Shown piece by piece: positions 1 through 9,711 of a stretch of DNA of 64,000 nucleotides. Origin of the DNA: Planctomycetota bacterium (GTDB lineage Bacteria > Planctomycetota > UBA1135); NCBI GenBank assembly GCA_018671175.1, contig JABHIE010000018.1:117062-181061 (forward strand), written 5' to 3'. Position numbers and translations under genes: made by a program. The stretch's first letter is position 1. Each line of letters starts with the position of its first letter. A model generated the notes under the pieces. The model had not been told where the DNA came from. It did no database searches and was given only the letters and a program-made list of their open reading frames with translations.

Positions 1-1683
1 TTGCGCGGGCTGGGCCTTAATGCCATGCAAAGCAACTCGCTTTATGAAAAATGGCAGGCGGGCGCAATCGACCGGGTGCGGGAAGACCCCTACGCGCTTT
101 GCGATATGTTGCGCGGTTTTGGTTTTCGCACTGCTGAGCGCATTGCCGAGCAAGTCGGCATTGAGCGCGACTCGGTTGTGCGAGCTCGCGGCGTTTTGCA
201 GCACCTCCTGCGCGAGGGCATGCAGCAGGGGCACGCTTGTATGCCCGAAGATGATTTGCTTCAGCAAATGCAAGAAGTCGGAATGGAGATTGAAACCATC
301 CTTGAGGCCATTAAGGGGCTGGTTGATGCCGACCGCTTGCGCATCGGTGGCGAGCCACGCATGCACTACCTCCCCGAGATGTGGAATGCCGAAATTGGCG
401 TGGCGGACAATATCCTTCGACTACTTGACGGTGAAGCCAGCTGCCCCGCTACGGCAGATCAAATTGAGTCGGCGGTTCGTCGGGCAACATTCACCCCAGA
501 CGAAAGTCAGCGCCGCGCCGTGGAAATGGCGCTTGAATCGCCATTCGCCGTGATGACGGGTGGCCCAGGCACAGGCAAAACCACAACCCTGCGATTGCTG
601 CTCGAAATTTACGATGCCGCTGGTTTTGGCCCAGTCGAATTGGCCTCCCCGACGGGCCGGGCGGCGAAGCGGCTCCAAGAAGCAACGGGGCGCAAGGCTT
701 CAACGATTCATCGGCTGTTGGGCTTTGACCCAATGGAAAACGGGTTTCGCCACAACGAAGACAACCCGATTGACGCAAGGGTGCTTGTCCTTGACGAAGT
801 CTCGATGCTTGACCTGCCCCTGGCTCATGCACTTTTACGCGCAACCGCTGATGGGTGCCGCGTTCTTTTTGTCGGAGATGCCGATCAATTACCTTCGGTT
901 GGCCCAGGCTCCGTTTTGCGCGATTTGGTGGCCTCTGCTGCAATTCCGACCACTCGCCTTGCGCGCATTCATCGCCAAGACCAAGGTTCTGGAATCATTG
1001 AAGCTGCTCATGCCATCCTTGAGGGGTGCTTGCCTGAGACAGCGACATCCGGGGGGAGCGGCGATTTCTTTTTGAGCATTCAAGATGACGCGGAACAAGC
1101 CGCAACGATGGTTGAAAAAATTGTGTGCGAGCGCATCCCTGGTAAATACGACATCGACCCCATGCAAGATGTACTTGTATTGGCTCCGATGTATCGAGGC
1201 GCTCTGGGCGTTGATGCACTCAATGATCGGCTCGCCGCATCTCTTAACCCAGACGGCGCCGCTGGCCCTGAATGGGCAAATGGCTTGCGTGTCGGTGACC
1301 GTATTATGATTGTTAGAAATGATTATGATCGTGAAGTTTTTAACGGCGACACGGGCATTGTTTTAGCAATCGGCACAAACAATGTGAGCCTCGAAGTCGG
1401 TGGCTATATTTTGGAATACAAAGCCAACGAGATGCATGATTTTATTCGGTCTTATTGTGTGACCGTGCATCGCTCGCAAGGCTCAGAAGCCAAAGCGGTT
1501 GTTGTCGTTTTAGGCAGTAGCCACTACATGATGCTGCGTCGCAATTTGCTTTATACAGCAGTCACGCGCGGCAAAGATTTGGTAGTCGTCGTCGCAAATC
1601 GACAAGCCTTGCGACAAGCTGTAAGCAACGCAACCGAAAATTTACGCCACGGTCAATTGCAGCAGCGCCTCGCGGTGCATTAA
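1..1683 (+). CDS. recD2: RecD2-like ATP-dependent DNA helicase (5' truncated by window edge)
   Basis: Superfamily 1B DNA helicase of the RecD/TraA type, which unwinds DNA 5'-3' during repair or recombination. The frame is open from base 1 and the first codon is an internal TTG, so the N-terminal part lies outside the window (the family is usually 700-750 aa; 560 aa are visible). A helix-hairpin-helix region (DPYALCDMLRGFGF, about 29-42) is followed by Walker A GGPGTGKTT (about 187-195), Walker B LVLDEVSMLD (about 261-270), GDADQLPSVG, RIHRQ (about 322) and the C-terminal UvrD_C-like VTVHRSQGS (about 487-495) with LLYTAVTRG. No RecB/RecC partner is visible, which favours stand-alone RecD2 over RecBCD RecD. 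It is convergent with the leftward gene that ends at 1712. Confidence 0.9.
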   Translation: MRGLGLNAMQSNSLYEKWQAGAIDRVREDPYALCDMLRGFGFRTAERIAEQVGIERDSVVRARGVLQHLLREGMQQGHACMPEDDLLQQMQEVGMEIETILEAIKGLVDADRLRIGGEPRMHYLPEMWNAEIGVADNILRLLDGEASCPATADQIESAVRRATFTPDESQRRAVEMALESPFAVMTGGPGTGKTTTLRLLLEIYDAAGFGPVELASPTGRAAKRLQEATGRKASTIHRLLGFDPMENGFRHNEDNPIDARVLVLDEVSMLDLPLAHALLRATADGCRVLFVGDADQLPSVGPGSVLRDLVASAAIPTTRLARIHRQDQGSGIIEAAHAILEGCLPETATSGGSGDFFLSIQDDAEQAATMVEKIVCERIPGKYDIDPMQDVLVLAPMYRGALGVDALNDRLAASLNPDGAAGPEWANGLRVGDRIMIVRNDYDREVFNGDTGIVLAIGTNNVSLEVGGYILEYKANEMHDFIRSYCVTVHRSQGSEAKAVVVVLGSSHYMMLRRNLLYTAVTRGKDLVVVVANRQALRQAVSNATENLRHGQLQQRLAVH

Positions 1684-1711
1684 CCAATCAAAGCAAAACC
1701 ATGGTTTGCTT

Positions 1712-3796
1712 TTAAGGCAAACCATTCACACTGCGATAAGGACGCCGCGCGTGATACTCAACTAGGTGGCGCTGAATGATCGCAACCTGGTCTTGCTGAC
1801 CCGCTTTTTGTGCGAGACTTAGTGCCTCTTTGGCGGTAGAAATCGCCTGGCTAAAATCACCTTGCGATGCAAAAGCCGCTGCGCCCAAATCTAAAAGCTC
1901 GGCAATAGGCTTGCCGCCCGTTGCTTGAATCACACGCGGAATCAACTGTTGCGCCGCCACAGCAGCGCCTGGTCGCCGCGCATCTTCGTTTTGATGACTG
2001 ATGCGAATCCAGAGGCGATCCACCTCGGCTGGCCAATAATCAGGACGCCACCGCATGGCACCTTTAAGCGTCATAACGGCCTCTTCCGTGCGACCCGACT
2101 TAGCCAATGCAAGCCCCTCTTCGTGTTGCGCGCGCGCCAGATTTGCACGCATTGGTGTAAGCGCTGTTTTTTGCAAATTTTCAACAGCCAACTTTGGCAA
2201 ATCACTCTCAAGGACAAAACGAGTGGCTGCTTCAAAATGATGAATGGACTTTTGCAAATTACGGTATTGCGGACGAACATAAACCTCTGCAAGCGTAATG
2301 TGAAACAATGGATAATCCGGCCATTGCTCAAGAGCCTCAAGTAAATCGGTCTCAGCAGAACGCAACAATTCAACATTGCCGCCCATCTTGTCAGAGTCGG
2401 TTAGAGCAAGTGTTGCCCGCGCGCGTAACACCTTGGGGTCGCGGCGGTCGCGCAAAGCCAACTCATATTCTTTAGCCGCCTCGCCGGGGTTGCCCTCGTT
2501 GATGTGAATGACACCTAGATTATGATGCGCCACCCAACAATGCGGGTTGTCTGCGACCGTTGTTTCCCAGAGTACTTTTTCATTTGCGTACATATGCCCT
2601 TGCCCCATCGTGAGCAAGCTCAAGCCAATCAGCAAACCGGCTGCTAACACCTTTGACACACCAAACGAAAATTGAGGCACGGCAGAATCTAATCGCGGCG
2701 CAACCCAGCGCGTTAAACCAACAGCAATCAAAGCGTAAATCGCCAAACTTGCGTGATACTGAAAGTGGTCGGCAACAAAACTAAATTTCATTGGGTAGAC
2801 ATTTAGAAAGCCCAGCACCGGGAAAAGAACGCCGCCGTAAATCAAGAATGCAATCAATGCGCCAACCCCCCATTGCTTTCGTTTTACAAACAAAAGTATG
2901 GGTAAACCAAAAGCAGTGATTGGCCAAAGCCATGCGAGTAGCGCGCCTGTGTCTAATTCCCAGCGTGGGTAGAAAAACATTAGGTCACTTGGCCACAAGA
3001 TTTTAGATAGGTAAACCCAAATCACTTTGCCAGCGAGCAAAAAGCGTTGGCCGATTGTCCAGTCCCAGTCGGCACCCGATGCGCCAACTTGAGTCACTTC
3101 CATCATGGCTGTGCGCCAACCCGCGTAAGCGCCCATTACGAGCAATAGCCCAAGTGGAGCTAGGTGCGCCTTCCAGTCTCGCGGCCTCTTCCAGAGCAAA
3201 ATCAAAAATAAGACGGCAGGCAAAGAGGCAATCACTGATTTAGACAACAGTCCTATGGCGAAGAAAAATACACACCAAACCAGCTTGCTCAAACGCGTGC
3301 GATCTAATGCCCAGCTCCACCACATGTGGGCGGTCGCCATTGCAAACAACAATGACAAAACATTTTTGCGCTCGGTTACCCAAGCTACCGACTCAACACT
3401 AACGGGATGCAATGCAAAAAGCGCCGCTGCAAACCAAGCTCCTGAAACTCGCAGTCGCACAAGAAAACGCCAAAACAATAGCGCCGCAAGAAAATGCGCT
3501 AAGACATTTACAAAATGAAAACCCGCCGTTGGAATTTCTGCGACCGGCGTGGTTGGGCTCATGCCATAGAGCCGCGCTTCCAGCCAAAAGGTCGAATGCA
3601 CAATTGGGTAATACTGAGGCGTTGCACTTGGATCTAGCCAAATATCAATCAACCCACCCGGCTCGCGCAAAACAGCATTTTGAGTGACATACTCGGTGTC
3701 GTCCCAGATCCAGGCGGCGTCGGAAATGACGCCTGAATAGGCTGTCAAGACGAGTAAGAAAAGAAGGGTCGCCCATTTCCAGTCTTTAATGTTCAT
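1712..3796 (-). CDS. Polytopic membrane GT-C-like protein with C-terminal TPR repeats
   Basis: 694-aa membrane protein. The first ~400 residues hold about ten hydrophobic segments separated by short loops with IWDD near the N-terminus and HPVSVESVAW and TERKNVLS further in, features typical of TMTC-like/PMT-type GT-C glycosyltransferases. The rest (about 410-690) is tetratricopeptide-like, beginning with NPHCWVAHHNLGV. I chose the ATG at 3796 because AGGAGG sits 5 nt upstream at 3802-3807; it overlaps the preceding sulfatase-like gene by 11 bp, which implies translational coupling. An acidic WDD motif early in the protein fits a lipid-linked sugar transferase, but the substrate is unknown. 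It could also be a non-catalytic TPR membrane protein. Confidence 0.75.
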   Translation of the reverse strand: MNIKDWKWATLLFLLVLTAYSGVISDAAWIWDDTEYVTQNAVLREPGGLIDIWLDPSATPQYYPIVHSTFWLEARLYGMSPTTPVAEIPTAGFHFVNVLAHFLAALLFWRFLVRLRVSGAWFAAALFALHPVSVESVAWVTERKNVLSLLFAMATAHMWWSWALDRTRLSKLVWCVFFFAIGLLSKSVIASLPAVLFLILLWKRPRDWKAHLAPLGLLLVMGAYAGWRTAMMEVTQVGASGADWDWTIGQRFLLAGKVIWVYLSKILWPSDLMFFYPRWELDTGALLAWLWPITAFGLPILLFVKRKQWGVGALIAFLIYGGVLFPVLGFLNVYPMKFSFVADHFQYHASLAIYALIAVGLTRWVAPRLDSAVPQFSFGVSKVLAAGLLIGLSLLTMGQGHMYANEKVLWETTVADNPHCWVAHHNLGVIHINEGNPGEAAKEYELALRDRRDPKVLRARATLALTDSDKMGGNVELLRSAETDLLEALEQWPDYPLFHITLAEVYVRPQYRNLQKSIHHFEAATRFVLESDLPKLAVENLQKTALTPMRANLARAQHEEGLALAKSGRTEEAVMTLKGAMRWRPDYWPAEVDRLWIRISHQNEDARRPGAAVAAQQLIPRVIQATGGKPIAELLDLGAAAFASQGDFSQAISTAKEALSLAQKAGQQDQVAIIQRHLVEYHARRPYRSVNGLP

Positions 3797-5726
3797 CGTC
3801 GCCTCCTGCATAACCGAGGGCGTCGAGCTGCTGTTGCTCAATTCGAGATAAGACGCGCTCTTCGATAGATGGCCTTAAATCTAACTTTAAGCGATCAACG
3901 AGAATGCTGCGCAATCGGCGCGCCTGCTCGACTTCTTTTGCAAGCAAATCGTCTTTCTCAAAAGGGTCGACTGAAATGTGAAACAACTGCTCCATTTGCA
4001 ATTCATACTCACCGACTTTGGGAGCGTTTCCGTAATCAACGGATGCAACTAATTTCCATTCTGTGTCTTCGACAGAAAACCTTTTCACCATTGTGGCTAG
4101 AGCAACACGGGGCTGATAGCCCGACAACACATTCTGTCCATCAACTCGATTTGCCGGTAAACCAGCCAATTCAAGCAAAGTTCGCGCTGTGTCAACGACC
4201 TCTACACGATTGGGTAGCAAGCCCGTCGATGGCACATTTGCGCCGGCCAACACAAAGGGCACATGAATCTCTTCCGTGTAAACCGTTGAGCCATGGTTAA
4301 TATTGCCGTGCTCACCAAAAGCTTCGCCGTGATCGGAAGTAAACAAGACAATCGTTGGCCGGCCGCCTTTTTCAATGGCGCCAAACAAGCGCCCCAACTG
4401 CGTATCTAGGGCCATGATTTCTTCCCTGTACAAATGGTGAAGCCAAGTCGCAAGGCTCAGGGTTGAACCGTTCATCATGACTTCGCCGGCATCTATCATT
4501 GCGTGCAAACCTTCGCGGAAGGCAAGGCGCATACTCATTTCGCTCGACTCACTTGTGTCAAAACCAGCTGGTCGCAACTCTTCTTTGCTTAGCGTGCCAC
4601 GGACTGCATCATCTGGCATATATGGAGTATGAGGGTCTAAATATTGAGCCAAGAAAAAGTAAGGTCGCTCGCCTTGGGTCAACTGCTGAATGTAACGCAC
4701 ACTCGCATCAGTCGTGAAGACGCCTTCGTTTTTATGGAAGCGCAAACCACGCACCGATTTGTCACCAGCAATATGCGATAGCACAAAAGCAGAATACTTA
4801 TGCCAGCCAAGCGTTTTAGGAAGGAACCAGCCAAGCCAAGTGCAGTTCTGTGACCATTTAAGGTAGCCCTTCCATGGGTCGTCGCGCTCCATGCCATTCC
4901 AGAGCTCAAAGCCATCACGGTAGCCTTGGTAACCTTTTGACTCATCGACGCGGCTCAACAAAGTATTTGAAGCCACCGCCGCTGTGCGCCATCCGCCATC
5001 GTAAAACCGTTCGGCAAGAGTTTGCATACCCCATGCTTCACGAAGTTGCGCACCTTGTGGCCAAGGAGATGGGTTGCCGCGCATGCCGATTTTTTCGATG
5101 TCTAAGCCGCACAAAATCGATAAATGGCTGGGCAAAGTTTGGTTAGCAGGCGCGACCGCATAACTCGCCCAAACGCCACGATTGCGCAGGGCATCAATAT
5201 GAGGCGTAGGAACCGCGTCTTCGAGAATTGCGTCAGCTCGCAATGTGTCAATAATGACCAACACCACATCAGGGCCTTGACCCATCTTTTGCTCAACTGC
5301 AGCCGCTGGCAACTCGGGCTCAACAACTCTTGGTGTTGAATCAAGGGAGTGGGGCACCCCAAAATAAACCACCAGAGGGAGAATATGAACAACCACGCCA
5401 AGTGCTTTGCAGAGTTTCCCCACGCCTGCCATCGATGCTGGCAAACGATTGCGTAGCAAAAAGCCAACCGCAATCACCAAAAGCGCCACCACTAAATATG
5501 TGGGCAGTAGAGCCACGCCAAACCCCAAGAGCGAGGCACTTAGCCCTGGCAGCGACAAGCGCATCGCTAAAAGGCCAGAAAGCCAGCCAACTGGAATCAC
5601 GCAAAGCGACAAGACCATCGCTCGCTCACGAAACATCTCGATTGGCAAACCCCAGCCCGCGTCAATAAACAACACGAACAAAGCGGCGAACAAAGCGCCA
5701 GTCAAAGTAGCAAGGTAACGAGACAC
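3786..5726 (-). CDS. Membrane-anchored sulfatase-like enzyme (alkaline phosphatase superfamily, Thr at nucleophile position)
   Basis: About 646 aa: four or five N-terminal membrane segments, then a sulfatase-fold domain. Metal-binding IIDTLRAD lies near residue 158 and TSDHGEAFGEH near 463. The nucleophile position reads NQTLPSH (about 196): Thr replaces the Cys/Ser of the CxPxR sulfatase signature and His replaces the Arg, so formylglycine maturation is not expected. The C-terminus ends LDALGYAGG, like the three paralogs at 35.4-40.8 kb. Start is uncertain: the GTG at 5726 places the first membrane helix right after the start and barely misses the upstream stop at 5731; the open frame reaches 5798. 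It is coupled to the downstream TPR protein. Confidence 0.8.
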   Translation of the reverse strand: MSRYLATLTGALFAALFVLFIDAGWGLPIEMFRERAMVLSLCVIPVGWLSGLLAMRLSLPGLSASLLGFGVALLPTYLVVALLVIAVGFLLRNRLPASMAGVGKLCKALGVVVHILPLVVYFGVPHSLDSTPRVVEPELPAAAVEQKMGQGPDVVLVIIDTLRADAILEDAVPTPHIDALRNRGVWASYAVAPANQTLPSHLSILCGLDIEKIGMRGNPSPWPQGAQLREAWGMQTLAERFYDGGWRTAAVASNTLLSRVDESKGYQGYRDGFELWNGMERDDPWKGYLKWSQNCTWLGWFLPKTLGWHKYSAFVLSHIAGDKSVRGLRFHKNEGVFTTDASVRYIQQLTQGERPYFFLAQYLDPHTPYMPDDAVRGTLSKEELRPAGFDTSESSEMSMRLAFREGLHAMIDAGEVMMNGSTLSLATWLHHLYREEIMALDTQLGRLFGAIEKGGRPTIVLFTSDHGEAFGEHGNINHGSTVYTEEIHVPFVLAGANVPSTGLLPNRVEVVDTARTLLELAGLPANRVDGQNVLSGYQPRVALATMVKRFSVEDTEWKLVASVDYGNAPKVGEYELQMEQLFHISVDPFEKDDLLAKEVEQARRLRSILVDRLKLDLRPSIEERVLSRIEQQQLDALGYAGGDDEH

Positions 5727-5730
5727 GAAT

Positions 5731-6963
5731 CTAAGGTTGGGTAAGGACGACACTCGCGTTGTGGCCACCAAAGCCAAACGCATTAACAAGTACAGCACGC
5801 AATGGTGTGTGGATGGGTTGACCTAAAACAGGTGTAATACCGCATGCTGGGTCAGGTTGATCGCAGGGCAAATTGGCGGGCACGATGCCTTCTTGAAGGG
5901 CGCGCAAAGCAAAGGCGGCATTCAGCGGGCCACTTGCCCCCATCGCATGACCGTATTGCCCCTTGGTTGAGACCACATGGATGCCATCCGAAAAGATGCG
6001 GGCAATCGCTTGGCCTTCCATGGCGTCGTTTAATTGTGTGCCGGTGCCATGTGCGAAAACGGCATCGGCGCCCGAGGGGTCAAGGCCAGCTTGGGCTAAG
6101 GCGAGGCGCATGACTTCTTCTGCTCCAGAGCCATCTGGGCGTGGAGCCGTGATGTGGTGAGCATCAGCGCCGCATCCATAACCAGAGAGCCGCCCGAGAA
6201 TGGTTGCGCCTCGACGAGCGGCAAGCTCAGGAGTCTCGAGCACGAAAACCGCCGCTCCTTCGCCGACGGCAGTGGCCGCTCGCGTTTGGTCAAACGGCTT
6301 GAGGACGGGTGCGCCGTCGTCGTCGACAGGTTTAAGCGCGCGGGCGGCGGCCATGCCACCAATGCCCATAGAATCGGCGATGGCCTCGGAGCCACCGACC
6401 AAAACACGCTCGGCTTGGCCGCTCTGAAGTAGCCAGAGGCCCATCCCCATAGCGTCCAGCCCCGACGCACAAGCCGTAGAGGTTGTCCAGGAAGGCCCGC
6501 GTGCGCCAAATTTGAGCGAAACATTGCAGGCCGCCGCATTGGGCATCGAAGCGGGAATCGTAAAGGGCGACAGGCGAGCGGCACGGCCAGCGTCAATTTG
6601 TCGCACAGTTGTCATGTGAGTCGTGGTTGCGCCATAACCCACGCCAAGGATGACCGCCGTGCGCGCATCATCAAGCGGCGCCTCAAGCCCAGCATCGCGG
6701 ATGGCTTCAGCCGCAGCGCATAACGCCTGAACCGAAACGGGGTCAAGACGGCGCAGCTCAGGCTTGGTCATTTGCTCGCGATCGGCCGCCGCAGCTCGTT
6801 GGGCTGGGCCGACTGGATAGCCCAGTAATGCTTCGGCGACATCGGTAGCCCCAGGGCGCAAAGCCATCTCGCCCGCCAACAAGGCGCGCCAAGAAGACTC
6901 AAGATCTGGCCCGAGCGGAGTCACCGCACCGGCGCCCGTAATACATGCTGCTTCCGTCATCAT
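5731..6963 (-). CDS. fabF: Beta-ketoacyl-[acyl carrier protein] synthase II-like (FabF family)
   Basis: 410-aa condensing enzyme that extends acyl-ACP with malonyl-ACP. The Cys-His-His triad is complete: C165 in TSTACASG, H305 in AHGTGTQ and H339 in KGQYGHAMGASG, with GFGGHNAS near the C-terminus. Length matches FabF. The start ATG at 6963 is preceded by GGGAGA; a second ATG follows directly. It lies in a leftward group with a membrane sulfatase-like enzyme and a GT-C/TPR protein, with no acyl carrier protein, FabD or FabG nearby, so it may be a secondary KAS rather than the housekeeping copy. Confidence 0.88.
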   Translation of the reverse strand: MMTEAACITGAGAVTPLGPDLESSWRALLAGEMALRPGATDVAEALLGYPVGPAQRAAAADREQMTKPELRRLDPVSVQALCAAAEAIRDAGLEAPLDDARTAVILGVGYGATTTHMTTVRQIDAGRAARLSPFTIPASMPNAAACNVSLKFGARGPSWTTSTACASGLDAMGMGLWLLQSGQAERVLVGGSEAIADSMGIGGMAAARALKPVDDDGAPVLKPFDQTRAATAVGEGAAVFVLETPELAARRGATILGRLSGYGCGADAHHITAPRPDGSGAEEVMRLALAQAGLDPSGADAVFAHGTGTQLNDAMEGQAIARIFSDGIHVVSTKGQYGHAMGASGPLNAAFALRALQEGIVPANLPCDQPDPACGITPVLGQPIHTPLRAVLVNAFGFGGHNASVVLTQP

Positions 6964-7008
6964 TTACTGCATTCTCCCATGACGGCGGCCGCTAGCAAAG
7001 AAGGAAAA

Positions 7009-8418
7009 TTAATCTGCAAAGGCCTCCGCGCGCATCGATTCAATTTCGTCAATGTCGCGGGGGACGGATGACGAGACAAGATCAAAGCCACTCTCTGTAA
7101 TCACGACAATATCTTCGAGCCGCACGCCGATACCCTCATCGGGCAGGTAAACCCCTGGCTCAACGGTGAACATCATGCCCGGCTTAAACCTCGCCCCGCC
7201 TCGACCCACATCATGAGTCGCCATTCCGAGCCAATGCGAAACGCCGTGGTTACATTTTCCTTGGAAGCCGCGCTTGGCCAGCTCGCCCATAGCAGCTTGA
7301 TGCACTTGGCTTAGGTTTGACCCCGGCTTGCATTCGGCGAATGCGGCCTCTTGGGCGGCATAAACCGCCTCATAGACCTCTCGCTGCCGCGCCGTAAACT
7401 TTGCACTTGTGGGCCATGATCTTGAAATGTCGGCAACGGTGTAGCGAAACTCCGGGCCGTAGTCGATCATGACGACCTCGTCTTTAAGCAGCTTTCGATT
7501 GTTGAGATTGTAATGCAAAATAATCGCGTTTGGCCCCGAACCAACGATAGCCTCATAACCTGCGCCCATCGCGCCCTCGGTGCGAAAATGCCCCAACATT
7601 CGCGCGGCTTGCTGCCACTCGTATTCGCCAGGCCGAGCGGTACGCATCACCTCATTGTGGGCAACGGCGGCAATCTCGCAAGCTCGACGCATGGCTTGGA
7701 TTTCAGGCTCGGTTTTGGTCACGCGGAGGGCGTCGATGGCCACAGTGAAATCTTTGACTTCGACCCCATGCTTTTCAGCCAAGCGTGCCATGAATTGCGC
7801 CTCGCGAGAAACGCGGCCGTCGTAAGGGTCGCTGTCGATTTCGCGTTGCGCGCTTTGTAGATTGTCGCGTGACATCATCCAATTTTCAGCGGGCTGGCCT
7901 TGCGTGTAAAAAGTTTTATGGTCTTGCGAAAGCTCGTCCAGCAACTGCTCCAGGCCAAACCAGCTCGTGCCACCCCAGCGCGACTCTGGCCCAAGCGGCA
8001 AACAATTTTCGATGCCCGTAACCTGCATCGCCTCAGCAGGGTCTTTTAAATCTCCGACCCAAATCTCATTGGCCGGGTTGCTTGGCGGGACGAGCAGCCA
8101 CTCTTCGCCCGTCTTCGGGACGGTCACATAAACCGCATTGGGCGTTTCTAGCCCCGTCAAATACCAAAAGTTATTACTCTGGCGAAACTCCTTGTAGTCG
8201 TCTGGCTTGCCCGCCCCTCGCAAAAGGATGACGCCATCTTTATCTTTCGCGTACTTCATAAAATGCTCGCGCAGAGCAGCTCGACGCCCGGCGTGCCATG
8301 CCTGCGTAAACAAGCCCTGCCCGCGACCGTCTTCAGGGTTTTGCTGCGCGGGCAACACATCGACCAGACCAAAAGCTACAGCCACGAGGCACGCGCAAAC
8401 CTTTACCGTTTTCTTCAT
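7009..8418 (-). CDS. Secreted Xaa-Pro aminopeptidase (peptidase M24B, PepP-like)
   Basis: 469-aa metallopeptidase that removes an N-terminal residue preceding proline. A signal peptide (MKKTVKVCACLVAVAFG, cleavage near LPAQQ) predicts export, unlike cytosolic E. coli PepP. An AMP_N-type N-domain (NNFWYLTGLE) precedes the pita-bread catalytic domain with the five expected metal ligands: Asp in VMIDYGPE (about 318), Asp in TVADISRSW (about 328), His in NHGVSHWLG (about 392), Glu in TVEPGVY (about 420) and Glu in RLEDIV (about 434). A -10-like TAGAAT lies 6 nt before the ATG. It is divergent from the cysteine desulfurase gene. Confidence 0.92.
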   Translation of the reverse strand: MKKTVKVCACLVAVAFGLVDVLPAQQNPEDGRGQGLFTQAWHAGRRAALREHFMKYAKDKDGVILLRGAGKPDDYKEFRQSNNFWYLTGLETPNAVYVTVPKTGEEWLLVPPSNPANEIWVGDLKDPAEAMQVTGIENCLPLGPESRWGGTSWFGLEQLLDELSQDHKTFYTQGQPAENWMMSRDNLQSAQREIDSDPYDGRVSREAQFMARLAEKHGVEVKDFTVAIDALRVTKTEPEIQAMRRACEIAAVAHNEVMRTARPGEYEWQQAARMLGHFRTEGAMGAGYEAIVGSGPNAIILHYNLNNRKLLKDEVVMIDYGPEFRYTVADISRSWPTSAKFTARQREVYEAVYAAQEAAFAECKPGSNLSQVHQAAMGELAKRGFQGKCNHGVSHWLGMATHDVGRGGARFKPGMMFTVEPGVYLPDEGIGVRLEDIVVITESGFDLVSSSVPRDIDEIESMRAEAFAD

Positions 8419-8424
8419 GGGTCA

Positions 8425-8454
8425 ATTCTATGCGCACGCGCCGCGAGAAGGCAA
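8425..8454 (-). promoter_or_regulatory. Probable promoter of the Xaa-Pro aminopeptidase gene, leaderless type
   Basis: On the minus strand TTGCCT (8449-8454) is followed after 18 bp by TAGAAT (8425-8430), ending 6 nt before the ATG at 8418. A transcript starting at the usual distance would begin at or next to the start codon. Confidence 0.4.
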
Positions 8455-8474
8455 AATAGCCTCAAGCGAAAACC

Positions 8475-9653
8475 ATGGAATCCCTTTACCTCGACCACGC
8501 GGCCACCGCGCCTGTTTTGCCCGACGCACTTTCTGCATTCGAAAGTGCCGCGCGTGAGCATTTTGCAAACCCCGGTTCTTTACACCAAGCAGGTGCTGAT
8601 GCCGCACGCCTCCTCGAAAAATCTCGCGCCAGTCTGCAAAAATCCATGGGCGCAGAGCGTTATCAAATCGTTTTCGTCGGCACTGGCACCGAGGCCAATT
8701 TTCTAGGCATTCAAGGTTTGGCGCGATCTGCGGCTCAAGCGGCGGCAGGCAACGGGTCAGCAAAGCCAAATCGCATCCTCTATGGGGCGGCCGAACATCC
8801 GGCTGCGCGTGAAGCCGCCTGCCGACTGCGAGCCGAGGGCTTCCAAGTCGAGAGCATCCCTGTTGATTCTCAGGGTTTGATTTCCGCTGACTCACTCGCT
8901 CAACAACTCAGCAATGATGTCGCGCTCGTCACCATTCAATGGGCCAACAATGAAATCGGTGGCCTCAACCCGCTTGCCGATTTGGTGCGCACGGTGCGGC
9001 AACTGGCGCCTCAGGCTATTTTCCACACCGATGCTGTCCAGGCGGCCGGCAAGCGACCGGAGTGGTTTGACCAACTCGGCGCCGATGCGATTTCGACAGC
9101 GGCTCATAAAATCGGGGGCGTCCGCGGATGTGCGGCTCTCTTTTTACATCAAGACCTCGCTCACTCACCCATCCCGTTTTTCGCCGGCGGCGGGCATGAA
9201 AATGGTCTTCGGGCAGGCACTGAAAATGTTGCGGGAGCGGTGGCATTTGCTGAAGCCGCGCGTATTCGACGAGAAAGATTGTCGGAAGACCCCAGCCGAT
9301 ACCACGCGCGCCGCGAACAGTTGATCCACGGCATCCTGGGCGCATGGCCAAACGCGGTTGTATTGGGGCCGACAAACTCAAATCAGATTCAGGGTTCTAT
9401 CCTCAGCGTCGCCCTACCAGGGGCTCGCGCTGAAACCCTTTTGCATCAGCTCGAAACATATGGCATCTTAGTCGGGTCTGGTTCAGCTTGTTCGAGCAAA
9501 GGGCATACGACCTCGCCCGTTTTAACCGCGATGGCGTTGCCAACCGAGCTACACAATTGCGTGTTGCGGTTTTCGATTGATGGCACTGAGCTTGAGCCTG
9601 AATTGCAGCGAGTTCGTGCTGCGCTTGCGGAAATCCGCGCATTGCATCCGTAA
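8475..9653 (+). CDS. Cysteine desulfurase (NifS/IscS-like, class V aminotransferase)
   Basis: 392-aa PLP enzyme that takes sulfur from cysteine for Fe-S clusters or thiolated tRNA. Features: LDHAATAP at the N-terminus, GTGTEAN phosphate-binding loop, HTDAVQAAGK, PLP lysine K212 in TAAHKIGG, and the mobile sulfur-carrying loop GSGSACSSKGH near 340. Length is usual for the family. No iscU, iscR, iscA or mnmA lies beside it, so the acceptor cannot be inferred from context. The ATG at 8475 has no clear Shine-Dalgarno sequence. A strong hairpin follows the stop codon. Confidence 0.93.
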   Translation: MESLYLDHAATAPVLPDALSAFESAAREHFANPGSLHQAGADAARLLEKSRASLQKSMGAERYQIVFVGTGTEANFLGIQGLARSAAQAAAGNGSAKPNRILYGAAEHPAAREAACRLRAEGFQVESIPVDSQGLISADSLAQQLSNDVALVTIQWANNEIGGLNPLADLVRTVRQLAPQAIFHTDAVQAAGKRPEWFDQLGADAISTAAHKIGGVRGCAALFLHQDLAHSPIPFFAGGGHENGLRAGTENVAGAVAFAEAARIRRERLSEDPSRYHARREQLIHGILGAWPNAVVLGPTNSNQIQGSILSVALPGARAETLLHQLETYGILVGSGSACSSKGHTTSPVLTAMALPTELHNCVLRFSIDGTELEPELQRVRAALAEIRALHP

Positions 9654-9656
9654 AAA

Positions 9657-9684
9657 AAGACCCCCGCCCGAGAGCGAGGGTCTT
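9657..9684. terminator. Bidirectional rho-independent terminator
   Basis: AAGACCC...GC pairs with GC..GGGTCTT around a short loop; an A-run on one side and a T-rich flank on the other make it usable from both strands. It sits between the convergent cysteine desulfurase and nrdJ genes. Confidence 0.75.
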
Positions 9685-9711
9685 CCATCTGAGGGGTAGA
9701 TGTTTATCGAA

